Below are positions 1 to 6,399 of a stretch of DNA of 44,162 bases, in pieces; within the stretch, counting starts at the first letter, position 1, and the number at the start of each line of letters is the position of its first letter. Below the pieces are notes generated by a model. That model saw only the letters and a list, made by a program, of their open reading frames with translations, was not told the origin of the DNA and did no database searches. Made by a program: the position numbers and the translations under genes. Source of the stretch: JAHFKM01 sp035655455 (lineage in GTDB: Archaea > Nanobdellota > Nanobdellia > SCGC-AAA011-G17 > GW2011-AR18); the NCBI GenBank assembly GCA_035655455.1, contig DASRUL010000012.1, forward strand, positions 1-44,162, given 5' to 3'.

Positions 1-1
1 T

Positions 2-142
2 TCTAGAAAAGTCGGAGATAGAGAATATGTTAAGTGGGTTTTAGTTATCCCTCCAAATATCGTGGAAGAACTAAAATGGAAAGAAGGGCAGGAATTAGGA
101 GTTGAAATTAAAGAAAATAAGCTGATAGTTAAGAAAAATTAA
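2..142 (+). CDS. AbrB/SpoVT-like DNA-binding protein, C-terminal part
   Basis: The reading frame enters from the left edge and gives 46 residues before TAA. The run VKWVLVIPPNIVEELKW followed by a Gly-Val-Glu-Ile strand and a Lys-rich end has the strand-turn-helix-strand order of the swapped-hairpin AbrB fold, where this 'IPP.iveel.w..G..l.v' pattern is typical. Such proteins are usually small DNA-binding regulators or antitoxins. The 5' part lies outside the window, so partner domains and the start are unknown. Family call is moderate confidence; role is inference. Confidence 0.6.
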   Translation, partial: SRKVGDREYVKWVLVIPPNIVEELKWKEGQELGVEIKENKLIVKKN

Positions 143-192
143 TTTTTTGTTCAAAACTCCAGATGTTTACTTTACAGCTCATAAAAAGGCAA

Positions 193-202
193 TTTTTATA
201 AA
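193..202 (+). promoter_or_regulatory. TATA box of tRNA-Tyr
   Basis: The run tttttataaa lies about 25-30 bases upstream of the tRNA-Tyr 5' end at 226, the usual archaeal box A distance. No other transcription unit fits it. Confidence 0.6.
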
Positions 203-225
203 CCACAACCGGATCTTCTCTCTAC

Positions 226-358
226 CCCCGCCTAGCTCAACGGCAGAGCATTCGGCTGTAGACGAAGCGTCGCTGTTCGATCAATGTTCCAAAGACAACG
301 AGATGAAAAACAGACAGCGGAACCCGAAAGGTTGCTGGTTCAAGTCCGGCGGCGGGGA
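226..358 (+). tRNA. tRNA-Tyr (GTA) with an intron of about 61 bases
   Basis: Acceptor CCCCGCC (226-232) pairs with GGCGGGG (351-357), and A358 is the discriminator. The D arm is GCTC/GAGC, the anticodon stem TTCGG (251-255) pairs with CCGAA (324-328), and the T arm is GCTGG-TTCAAGT-CCGGC. The loop begins CTGTA, giving anticodon GTA at 258-260. An intron follows the anticodon, about 261-321; CGCTGT (271-276) pairs with ACAGCG (314-319) inside it. The exact ends are uncertain by 1-2 bases because the strict BHB alternative (GCTG/CAGC) gives an 8-base loop. CCA is not encoded. Confidence 0.85.
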
Positions 359-411
359 CTCATCTTTTATTTGAAAATTAAGTATAACAGCTAATCGACT
401 TTCAAAAACAA

Positions 412-421
412 ACCATTATAA
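412..421 (+). promoter_or_regulatory. TATA box for the Cys-rich secreted protein
   Basis: The run cattataaag lies about 25-30 bases before the ATG at 445. The predicted start of transcription falls almost on the start codon, so the mRNA would be leaderless. This supports the chosen start. Confidence 0.5.
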
Positions 422-444
422 AGCTTATCCCACCTTGTTTTGTT

Positions 445-1479
445 ATGCATAAAAAAATAGCATTCTTCATTTTGCTCTTTATTTTGTTCTCATTCACAGC
501 TACCGCTGTTTCTATGCCAAGATGTTTTGCTGAGGGAGACTCTGAGGAATGTGAGAAATGTCTGGATAGTGATGGAAGAGAGGTGGATATGGCGCTATGT
601 AAAAAGTGTATAGATAGTGATGGAGGAAAGAATGTTTTCGAATCTGGGAGAGCGGGATCAATCGCGTCAGGGGCTCAGTTAGATTGGTGTGAATATTCTA
701 GAGGGATGGGTAGCATTAATGAAGCGTATTGCTTGAATGAAGAGGAATATGCTTCTGAAAAGATGTTTTGTCCTTCTGAAAAACCGTTTTGTAATAAAGG
801 GGCCTGTTCTTCTGAAAAGCCACGTTGCATAGAAAATGATAACGGAAGAAATCCGTTAGCTCAAGGAACCACATTTTCTTCTTTCGTAGCAGATCATAGG
901 GGACATACGGATTATTGCCGGCAAACTTCTACAGGGGCACCTTATGATCCGTGTTCTGGTCCTGACTGTAGTTTGAGAGAATTTTATTGCATGGAGGATT
1001 ATCCAGATGGGATTTTGACAGATATTCCTTGTCCAAATGGGTGTGAAAACGGGGTTTGTGCCAATATAGATGAAGAGGATTATGGACCGATGCCAACAAC
1101 ACCTTCTCAGGAGCAGGGAAGTTATGCAACAAGCACTCCTGAGCAATTAGAAACTCCGATATCTGAAGAACTAAAGAATTTTAAAAAAGTAGTGGTAGAA
1201 CCAACGCCTTCTCAAGTTAAAACGTCAAAGTTCAAGTCTTTGTGGAAAGAAGAAGTTTATTGCAATGGCTGTCTTTTGGAAGAAACATGTTATCCTATCT
1301 CTTATAGAGTGGAAAGCGAATATTGCGATAAAAACGGATTCTTAGTTCAAAAAGAAACAGATGCCGTATGCAATAATAGCTTTGAATGTACTTCAAATCT
1401 CTGTATAGATAATAAATGTGTCAGCGCGGATTTATGGCAAAAGATCGTAAGATTATTTACAAGATTGTTTAATTTTTAA
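445..1479 (+). CDS. Cys-rich secreted protein of unknown function
   Basis: The protein has 344 residues with a clear signal peptide (Lys-Lys then a hydrophobic stretch, residues 3-21). More than 25 cysteines follow, often as C-x2-C pairs or about 10-20 residues apart (for example around residues 31-55 and 265-330), which suggests a disulfide-rich extracellular protein. A Pro/Ser/Thr-rich linker (about 213-235) separates two Cys-rich parts. The C-terminus ends in a short amphipathic segment rich in Trp, Leu and Phe that could touch the membrane. Base composition is more AT-rich than the ribosomal genes. No family is recognised; a surface or adhesion role is only inference from the signal peptide and cysteines. 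Confidence 0.7.
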   Translation: MHKKIAFFILLFILFSFTATAVSMPRCFAEGDSEECEKCLDSDGREVDMALCKKCIDSDGGKNVFESGRAGSIASGAQLDWCEYSRGMGSINEAYCLNEEEYASEKMFCPSEKPFCNKGACSSEKPRCIENDNGRNPLAQGTTFSSFVADHRGHTDYCRQTSTGAPYDPCSGPDCSLREFYCMEDYPDGILTDIPCPNGCENGVCANIDEEDYGPMPTTPSQEQGSYATSTPEQLETPISEELKNFKKVVVEPTPSQVKTSKFKSLWKEEVYCNGCLLEETCYPISYRVESEYCDKNGFLVQKETDAVCNNSFECTSNLCIDNKCVSADLWQKIVRLFTRLFNF

Positions 1480-1618
1480 AAGAAGGTTTGTCTTTCAGAA
1501 TTTAATGGGATTGATCTACTTGCGGGACTCATCCTATAAACAGCTAAGAAAAAAGCATTCTGGAACAAAATTCCACTAACCCCCACGAAAGGAAGTCGTT
1601 CTTTTAAAACAAAAAATC

Positions 1619-1626
1619 TTATAAAC
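1619..1626 (+). promoter_or_regulatory. TATA box of tRNA-Asp
   Basis: The run ttataaac would place transcription start near 1646-1650. That is about 14 bases upstream of the tRNA 5' end chosen at 1662, and almost exactly at an upstream duplicate of the acceptor strand (GCCCTGG, 1648-1654). Confidence 0.5.
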
Positions 1627-1661
1627 AAATCAACTTTGACTAATCCTGCCCTGGCATTACT

Positions 1662-1796
1662 GCCCTTATCCTTTATGATAGGATGGCAAAGGTAGTGTAG
1701 CGGTCAGCACTGGGCCCTGTCGAACAAACTTTTTACGGAAGGTTTGATCAAAAATATAGAAAGGCCCCAGCCCGGGTTCAAATCCCGGCCAGGGCG
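1662..1796 (+). tRNA. tRNA-Asp (GTC) with two introns, one inside the acceptor stem
   Basis: The mature form is GCCCT|GG, TA, GTGT/GCAC D stem, GGGCC/GGCCC anticodon stem, anticodon GTC (1719-1721), T arm CCGGG-TTCAAAT-CCCGG, acceptor CCAGGGC and G1796, the usual archaeal Asp discriminator. Intron 1 (1667-1690, 24 bases) splits acceptor positions 5/6. Its BHB is strict: helix TGCC (1661-1664)/GGCA (1685-1688), bulges CTT and AAG, inner helix ATCC/GGAT, outer helix ATTAC/GTAGT. Intron 2 (1723-1761, 39 bases) is canonical, with helix CTGT (1717-1720)/ATAG (1756-1759). A second GCCCTGG at 1648-1654 gives an alternative 5' exon, with a 38-base intron after position 7. Confidence 0.85.
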
Positions 1797-1822
1797 TTAT
1801 ATTTACATTTCTAAAAGGCTTA

Positions 1823-1957
1823 ATGGATTGTTTTATTTGACTTATATCTGTTTTAGGAAATTCAACGCCCGACGAGGAACACGAACTTGAATTAATTTTG
1901 TTTGATAAATTAAATTTAAGAATTTATTGTGATGACCCAAACAAAATAAGATTTTAA
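1823..1957 (+). pseudogene. Possible remnant ORF with an internal TGA
   Basis: One frame opens with ATG at 1823, meets TGA at 1838-1840, then continues for 38 codons to TAA at 1955-1957. The peptide after the stop (containing TPDEEHELELILFDKLNLRI) is acidic and protein-like, unlike random translation. It may be the tail of a decayed gene. No family is recognised and the region is short, so this is weak. Confidence 0.2.
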
Positions 1958-1968
1958 AAAGGATTTTA

Positions 1969-2796
1969 CTAGTAATATAACCTTATTTTACTTTCAACTT
2001 CTTCTTTATGTTCGTCTAATGTTAGACCTAGCAAGCTGAGAATTTCAGGCTTGGCAATTTTAGCTAAAACAGAGGGTTTTGAGATCAACCCCATTCCTTC
2101 TCTGCTTCTTCTTGGGAAGACTAGTCCATTCACTACAATTTCTAAACAGGCATATCTGTTTTTAATTCTTCTGAATGGCCCAATTTCTTTAGGTTCAACT
2201 AGACCGACAATTAAACCCTTTGGTCTATAATATTGCCCGTCACATGATTCTGAATCGTACTTTCCTTCATCTGAAGGAGGTTCCTTTAAAGAAAAGTCCC
2301 ATGGCGTGGAAAAAGAAGTTTCGTCATTCACTAATTCCTCAAAGCTTCTCCTTTTGAGTTTTCCCTCTCGTCGATAAGGATTACTAAGAGAAATAGGAGA
2401 TGTTATTTTATGCCATAAACCTGGAGTAAGTTCTGCCATTTCTATATCTATTGGATTCAATCTTTCATGCAAATCTCTTAAAAACATTCTAACTCTCTCA
2501 ACATTTTTAGTAAATGTTCTATTAATCACAGTTTGTCTATCCTTGACTTCTTCGCAAGAAAATCTTCTTTCTAAATCACGTATTTGTTCTTTAGTAGGAT
2601 AGAGAAGCTCTAATGCTTGAGTCACATAAGTAGGTTCACATCCAAGTTCTTCTCCAATTTCAAGAATTTCTTTCCTGGCTTCTCCATTTTCTAGTCCATC
2701 TAGTGTTCTTTCAGGTAAGACTGCGATACGAGTTTCATCCACTGACTTTAATGCTTCTGCCATTTTTATAATTCTTTCAATATCGTATTTTGCCAT
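1969..2796 (-). CDS. Unrecognised protein, 275 residues
   Basis: The start is supported by a TATA box on the minus strand (reverse complement of 2814-2823, tttatatag-like) about 25 bases upstream of the ATG. The N-terminal 60 residues are mostly helical, with a pattern around residues 40-70 (GEELGCEPTYVTQALELL) that resembles a helix-turn-helix. The rest is mixed charged sequence, with a C-terminal part rich in Leu and Glu. No signal peptide, membrane segment or cofactor motif is visible. It stands alone, convergent with the tRNA-Asp unit. Function unknown; a regulatory role is speculative. Confidence 0.6.
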   Translation of the reverse strand: MAKYDIERIIKMAEALKSVDETRIAVLPERTLDGLENGEARKEILEIGEELGCEPTYVTQALELLYPTKEQIRDLERRFSCEEVKDRQTVINRTFTKNVERVRMFLRDLHERLNPIDIEMAELTPGLWHKITSPISLSNPYRREGKLKRRSFEELVNDETSFSTPWDFSLKEPPSDEGKYDSESCDGQYYRPKGLIVGLVEPKEIGPFRRIKNRYACLEIVVNGLVFPRRSREGMGLISKPSVLAKIAKPEILSLLGLTLDEHKEEVESKIRLYY

Positions 2797-3119
2797 CTTT
2801 ACCTTACCTACTATAACTATATAAATCTTATGTTATGCTACTACTTATAAGAAGTTAATATTTTATCTGGAAAATATTATAGGCACAAAAGACATGTTCA
2901 TTCTTAAGAAATTAGAAATGTATTTATAAGTAGAAACTTATTAAAGATTTTCGAAAAAAACCAACGCTGGAATGAAATCCAATTGACTATCACTTTGCAA
3001 GAGGGTGTTTCATCGATGGCGCGAAAGAAGAAAAAAATGATCTTGACAATTAGGGCGAAGACAACGAAGCGTCCGCGCTTAGAAACATTTATATAACACT
3101 TGTTGACAGAAACAACATT
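2797..3119. other. Intergenic region with divergent promoters
   Basis: The region holds the minus-strand TATA for the gene ending at 2796 and the plus-strand TATA tttatataa (3088-3096) for the lipoprotein gene. Between them is AT-rich sequence and a slightly GC-richer patch (3000-3080) with no ORF I trust and no complete C/D-box pattern. Confidence 0.4.
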
Positions 3120-5114
3120 ATGAAAAAGAGCTCTACTTTTCTTCTTCTTTTTACCTTTTTTCTCGCCGCCTGCACCAGTCTCGAAAACCTTAACCTCAGC
3201 CAATTCAGCGACGAAGACTTAGCACGCGTTTCGAACGCAGCAATTGTTTGTAATCCACCCTATATACGATTTGAAATAGGCTGCTGCCTCGACACCAACG
3301 CAAATTCTATCTGCGACCAAGATGAAGGCATTTCTTCAGACCTTCCTCTGACCACACCATCGCAACAACCACCAGCACCTACTGTAGATGAACCTTTCCC
3401 TGAGCCTCTTCCGCCAGTAGAACAAACCCCTCCACCACAACCACCAACATCCCTAACTGTAGGAGTCACTGACGCAACACGCACCATCCAAGTTTCACAA
3501 CTTACCCTCCAACAACAAGGCGTCGCCTTCACAGATCCAAACTTCGGAACAAGCATCAGGCGCGCATCAGCAACATCAAACACCGCAGGAAGCTTTGAAA
3601 CGCACACTTATTCCCAATTACAAGCGTTCAGCTCAGATAACGCGTACATTCTCCTTAACGGAGAACCAGGCTACATGATCAGAAGAACAAGCGACTTCGC
3701 CATCCTCCCAGGACTCAGCGACACAGATATCAACACCTTCTTACCCTTAGAAGAAATCAATGTCCCACGATGGCATCCGACTCAAAGCCACATCATCGTC
3801 CACTTTGATACCAACGCAGACGAAGACTTAACTTTGCAATTTACTAATGTCGATACAAAAACAACCACAGACATCGCAACACTCCCAGGACTCGTCAGAA
3901 TCCAAGGCGCACAATCCTTCGACGAACTCTCCCATGATGGCAGATGGATCACTGGACTCGCAGTCAGCACCAACGAAGATCCCACCATCTTCGCCTACGA
4001 CATGATCAACAGACAATTCGGCGCTAGAATGACCCTCCCTCAACTCTACTCAACAGCATGCCCACGAGATCAAGAATACGGAGAAGTCGAGCCAGATTGG
4101 ATTGGAGCATCACCACTCGGAACCTATCTCGTCGTCCAATGGAAGAGAGATGGCGACCAACGCTGCAGCGGACTCGAAACCTTCAACGTCAGAACAGGAG
4201 AATTTATAGGACGCGTCACAGATGGTCACCAACATGGAGATTTAGGAGTAGACAGCCAAGGAAGAGAATTCTTCATGACCTACGAAGTAGGACACCCAAG
4301 CGGAGAAGCAGCAATTGGCGTCAGATATTTACCAGGACTAGCAACAGTAGCGCCAGTCACTTACCCGCTTATCTTACCAGATTGGATAGGGGACCACATC
4401 TCCTGTCAAAACCAACAGCCAGCAGGCTACTGCCTTATCACCACCTCACCAGGGCTCAACGGCCAACATGACCCACTTGAACGAGAACTCTTCCTCCTCA
4501 GCGTCGACGGACGAGTACGAAGATTAGCGCATCACAGATCCAGCCAAGACAGCTACTGGGCACAACCACGCGCAAGCATCTCACGAGACGGACGATACGT
4601 CATCTTCGCCTCAGACTGGGGAAGGAATCCTGGACAAGACAGCGTAGACCCTTACATCATCGACTTACGACCAACAGAACAAACACCCACGGGAGCAGTC
4701 ATCGCACCACCTGAACCAAGCACCCCATCGCCTCCACCAACACAAACACCCACTCTTCCACTAACAACACTCACAGGGACAATCGCCTTTAATATCGCAG
4801 AGCAACAATGGTACAACGAACCAGTCATCACACAAAACACTATTAGGTTCGTCCTCCATAATTACTTGGGAAACGAAGGATGCAACGAAGCCTATCCTGG
4901 AAAATACTTGTACCACTTCTACACCGCACCCCTGGGAAGCACCAGCTACACAAGAGTCCAAGCAACACAAGAAACCTTAACAGGCTGCGACAAATTCAGC
5001 GATTTCATTATCCCATTCTCAACGCAAGGAACTTATAACGTCGCAGGATGCGTCGCACTTGATGGAGACATGAACAGAAATATTTGCGAAATTCTTGAAG
5101 CTGCGACAGCTTAA
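3120..5114 (+). CDS. Secreted lipoprotein with a beta-propeller-like core
   Basis: A signal peptide ends in a lipobox (LAAC, Cys18), so the mature protein is probably lipid-anchored outside the cell. After a Pro/Thr-rich linker (about 80-110), residues about 120-520 contain repeats of the type 'DG-R.-I.F.SDW/..D.-.IY..D', typical of TolB/PD40-like beta-propeller blades (for example SRDGRYVIFASDW). A second Pro-rich linker (about 525-550) leads to a C-terminal domain of about 110 residues with four Cys. A TATA box (3088-3096) supports the start. GC-rich codon use matches the core genes. Substrate or partner is unknown; the propeller assignment is by pattern only. Confidence 0.75.
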   Translation: MKKSSTFLLLFTFFLAACTSLENLNLSQFSDEDLARVSNAAIVCNPPYIRFEIGCCLDTNANSICDQDEGISSDLPLTTPSQQPPAPTVDEPFPEPLPPVEQTPPPQPPTSLTVGVTDATRTIQVSQLTLQQQGVAFTDPNFGTSIRRASATSNTAGSFETHTYSQLQAFSSDNAYILLNGEPGYMIRRTSDFAILPGLSDTDINTFLPLEEINVPRWHPTQSHIIVHFDTNADEDLTLQFTNVDTKTTTDIATLPGLVRIQGAQSFDELSHDGRWITGLAVSTNEDPTIFAYDMINRQFGARMTLPQLYSTACPRDQEYGEVEPDWIGASPLGTYLVVQWKRDGDQRCSGLETFNVRTGEFIGRVTDGHQHGDLGVDSQGREFFMTYEVGHPSGEAAIGVRYLPGLATVAPVTYPLILPDWIGDHISCQNQQPAGYCLITTSPGLNGQHDPLERELFLLSVDGRVRRLAHHRSSQDSYWAQPRASISRDGRYVIFASDWGRNPGQDSVDPYIIDLRPTEQTPTGAVIAPPEPSTPSPPPTQTPTLPLTTLTGTIAFNIAEQQWYNEPVITQNTIRFVLHNYLGNEGCNEAYPGKYLYHFYTAPLGSTSYTRVQATQETLTGCDKFSDFIIPFSTQGTYNVAGCVALDGDMNRNICEILEAATA

Positions 5115-5183
5115 CTCTCCTTCTGCAACTTTCTTAAAAAACTTCTCCGTCAATTTTTAAATGGCATGCATACGAATCAACTT

Positions 5184-5202
5184 GAGCAATACTGCTCTTT
5201 TT
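5184..5202 (+). terminator. Hairpin plus T-run
   Basis: GAGCA (5184-5188) pairs with TGCTC (5193-5197) over a 4-base loop and is followed at once by TTTTT. It lies 70 bases past the lipoprotein stop and just beyond the end of the convergent gene on the other strand. Archaeal termination mainly needs the T-run, so the stem may be incidental. Confidence 0.35.
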
Positions 5203-5203
5203 A

Positions 5204-5488
5204 TCATTTAGAAATATCCTCTCTTTCTGCAACGTACATCAAATAATCAATACCCTTCTCCATCTGATCATACAAACTCTCGTGAGTATAGTTTCCTGAA
5301 GCCAACCACTCTTTCCCCTTTTTATAAATTGAAGAAGTTAGTCTTTCTGAAAATTTTCTAAATCTTTCATCAGACGGGTTCATCGCTGTTCTCGCTAACA
5401 CCATTTTTCCTTCCAAGCCTTTAAAAAATTCATGTATCTCTGGAGAAAGCCCAAGATCCTCTAACCTTTTCGGCACATTCGCATCCAT
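5204..5488 (-). CDS. Unrecognised small protein, 94 residues
   Basis: A TATA-like element on the minus strand (reverse complement of about 5510-5520, gtttataatt) lies about 25 bases upstream of the ATG. The protein is soluble, highly charged and probably all-helical; the middle part (about 28-60) is rich in Arg, Lys and Ser. No motif is recognised. It follows another small unknown gene (5530-5799) on the same strand, but has its own promoter. Confidence 0.5.
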   Translation of the reverse strand: MDANVPKRLEDLGLSPEIHEFFKGLEGKMVLARTAMNPSDERFRKFSERLTSSIYKKGKEWLASGNYTHESLYDQMEKGIDYLMYVAEREDISK

Positions 5489-5529
5489 ATCTAAAAAAGG
5501 AATAGCAAAAAATTATAAACTTGCCTATT

Positions 5530-5799
5530 TCAAGATCTTCTGAAAATCTGAAGATAACGATAAGACTTTTCTCTTTCAGGAAGAGGCATTTTATATCCAA
5601 ACTCCGCATCGCCTTTTCCAATATCCAAACCAGCTTCTCTTAACCTTTCAATATACTGTTCCACAGAAGAAGGAGCTATCTCTACACGAAATGACATCTC
5701 CCACATCTTTCCATGTCTGAATTTTTGAAGAAGATCAGCCACATTCTGAGGAGTTGTATCAGCTTCCATTATATCATCAGAAAGTTCGCGACGCTTCAT
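5530..5799 (-). CDS. Unrecognised small protein, 89 residues
   Basis: A TATA-like run (reverse complement of 5825-5834, ctttttaatg) is placed correctly for the ATG at 5799. The middle part (EQYIERLREAGLDIGKGDAE) looks like a helix followed by a Gly-rich turn. The protein ends in a basic segment. No signal peptide or metal motif is present. Function unknown. Confidence 0.5.
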   Translation of the reverse strand: MKRRELSDDIMEADTTPQNVADLLQKFRHGKMWEMSFRVEIAPSSVEQYIERLREAGLDIGKGDAEFGYKMPLPEREKSYRYLQIFRRS

Positions 5800-5870
5800 C
5801 TTTCACATAGAATTTTACCTCATTAAAAAGTTTTCGATTACATTACTTCAAAACACACAAAAAATCGCAA

Positions 5871-5975
5871 CATTTATAAACAAAATCATGTTCCACTTTT
5901 TATGAGTCTTTCTAGACAGGAGAAGCATCTGCCAAAAATCATTGCTTTTAACATCCTAGAGAGACCGCTCACCAC
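5871..5975 (+). promoter_or_regulatory. Promoter and leader of the tRNA-Lys/RNA polymerase unit
   Basis: A good box A, catttataaac (5871-5881), predicts transcription start near 5900. A weaker box, gcttttaaca (5944-5953), sits 25-30 bases before the tRNA. If the first is used, a leader of about 75 bases precedes the tRNA; it holds a 27-codon ORF from ATG 5901 that runs into the tRNA acceptor and is probably not real. No other promoter exists before rpoH, so these elements must drive the polymerase operon as well, unless an internal promoter lies within the tRNA. Confidence 0.45.
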
Positions 5976-6141
5976 GGGCCGGTAGCTCAGCTTGGTAGAG
6001 CACCTGAATCACAGCCACAAAAGAGGACAACACACAAGCATCGGTCACACTCAACCAGCAAACCCTCACGTTCGGTGACACTTTTACTCACGCTGAGAAG
6101 AAATCAGGTGGTCGAGGGTTCAAATCCCTTCCGGCCCGCCA
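5976..6141 (+). tRNA. tRNA-Lys (TTT) with two introns and encoded CCA
   Basis: The exons join as GGGCCGG, TA, GCTC-AGCTTGGTA-GAGC, A, CCTG|A CTTTTA|A TCAGG, then T arm GAGGG-TTCAAAT-CCCTT, CCGGCCC, G, CCA. Intron 1 (6007-6079, 73 bases) splits positions 30/31: helix CACC (6001-6004)/GGTG (6074-6077), bulges TGA and ACA, outer helix AGAG/CTTT. Intron 2 (6087-6102, 16 bases) is canonical 37/38: helix CTTT (6081-6084)/GAAG (6097-6100), bulges TAC and AAA, inner helix TCA/TGA. G73 and the loop CTTTTAA are typical of archaeal tRNA-Lys. Read as a single-intron gene it would wrongly give anticodon CAC (Val). Confidence 0.88.
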
Positions 6142-6150
6142 CACTCACCC

Positions 6151-6399
6151 ATGGAAGAACAAGAACACTTTAACATTTCAACCCACACCCTCGTACCAAC
6201 CCACACCAAGATCAACGAGGAAGAAAAACAACATCTTCTCACCATGTACAATATCGGCCCAAAACAATTACCTCTCATCCACCATAACGACCCAGCAATA
6301 ACAAAACTAGAATGCCAAGAAGGAGACATCATCAAAATCACAAGAACAAGCCCAACAACAGGAACAACCACTTTTTACAGGAGGGTCGTTCATGGTTAA
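6151..6399 (+). CDS. rpoH: DNA-directed RNA polymerase subunit H (Rpb5-like)
   Basis: The 82 residues match archaeal RpoH: 'LVPTHTKINEEEKQHLL', then 'QLPLIHHNDPAITKL', the Gly-Asp-Ile-Ile-Lys-Ile turn and a C-terminal Tyr-Arg-Arg-Val-Val. RpoH sits at the lower jaw and helps hold downstream DNA. The ATG lies 9 bases after the CCA end of tRNA-Lys, with no room for a TATA box, so the mRNA must arise from the tRNA transcript. The 3' end overlaps the start of rpoB'' by 8 bases. Confidence 0.93.
   Translation: MEEQEHFNISTHTLVPTHTKINEEEKQHLLTMYNIGPKQLPLIHHNDPAITKLECQEGDIIKITRTSPTTGTTTFYRRVVHG

Noticed and set aside
2960..3060. C/D-box sRNA on the minus strand
   Set aside because: C-like and C'-like elements (CGATGA, GTGATAG) occur, but there is no D box at the required distance.
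4058..4471. Long Arg-rich ORF inside the lipoprotein gene
   Set aside because: It is a frame shadow with no promoter. Composition follows from the codon bias of the real frame.
5901..5984. 27-codon ORF upstream of tRNA-Lys
   Set aside because: It has a TATA at a suitable distance but ends inside the tRNA acceptor and shows no recognisable protein pattern; more likely a transcribed leader.
5976..6138. Reading this gene as tRNA-Val(CAC) with a single 89-base intron
   Set aside because: The discriminator is G, the D arm differs from the two real Val genes, no BHB fits, and an intron-free tRNA-Val(CAC) exists. The two-intron Lys reading fits everything.
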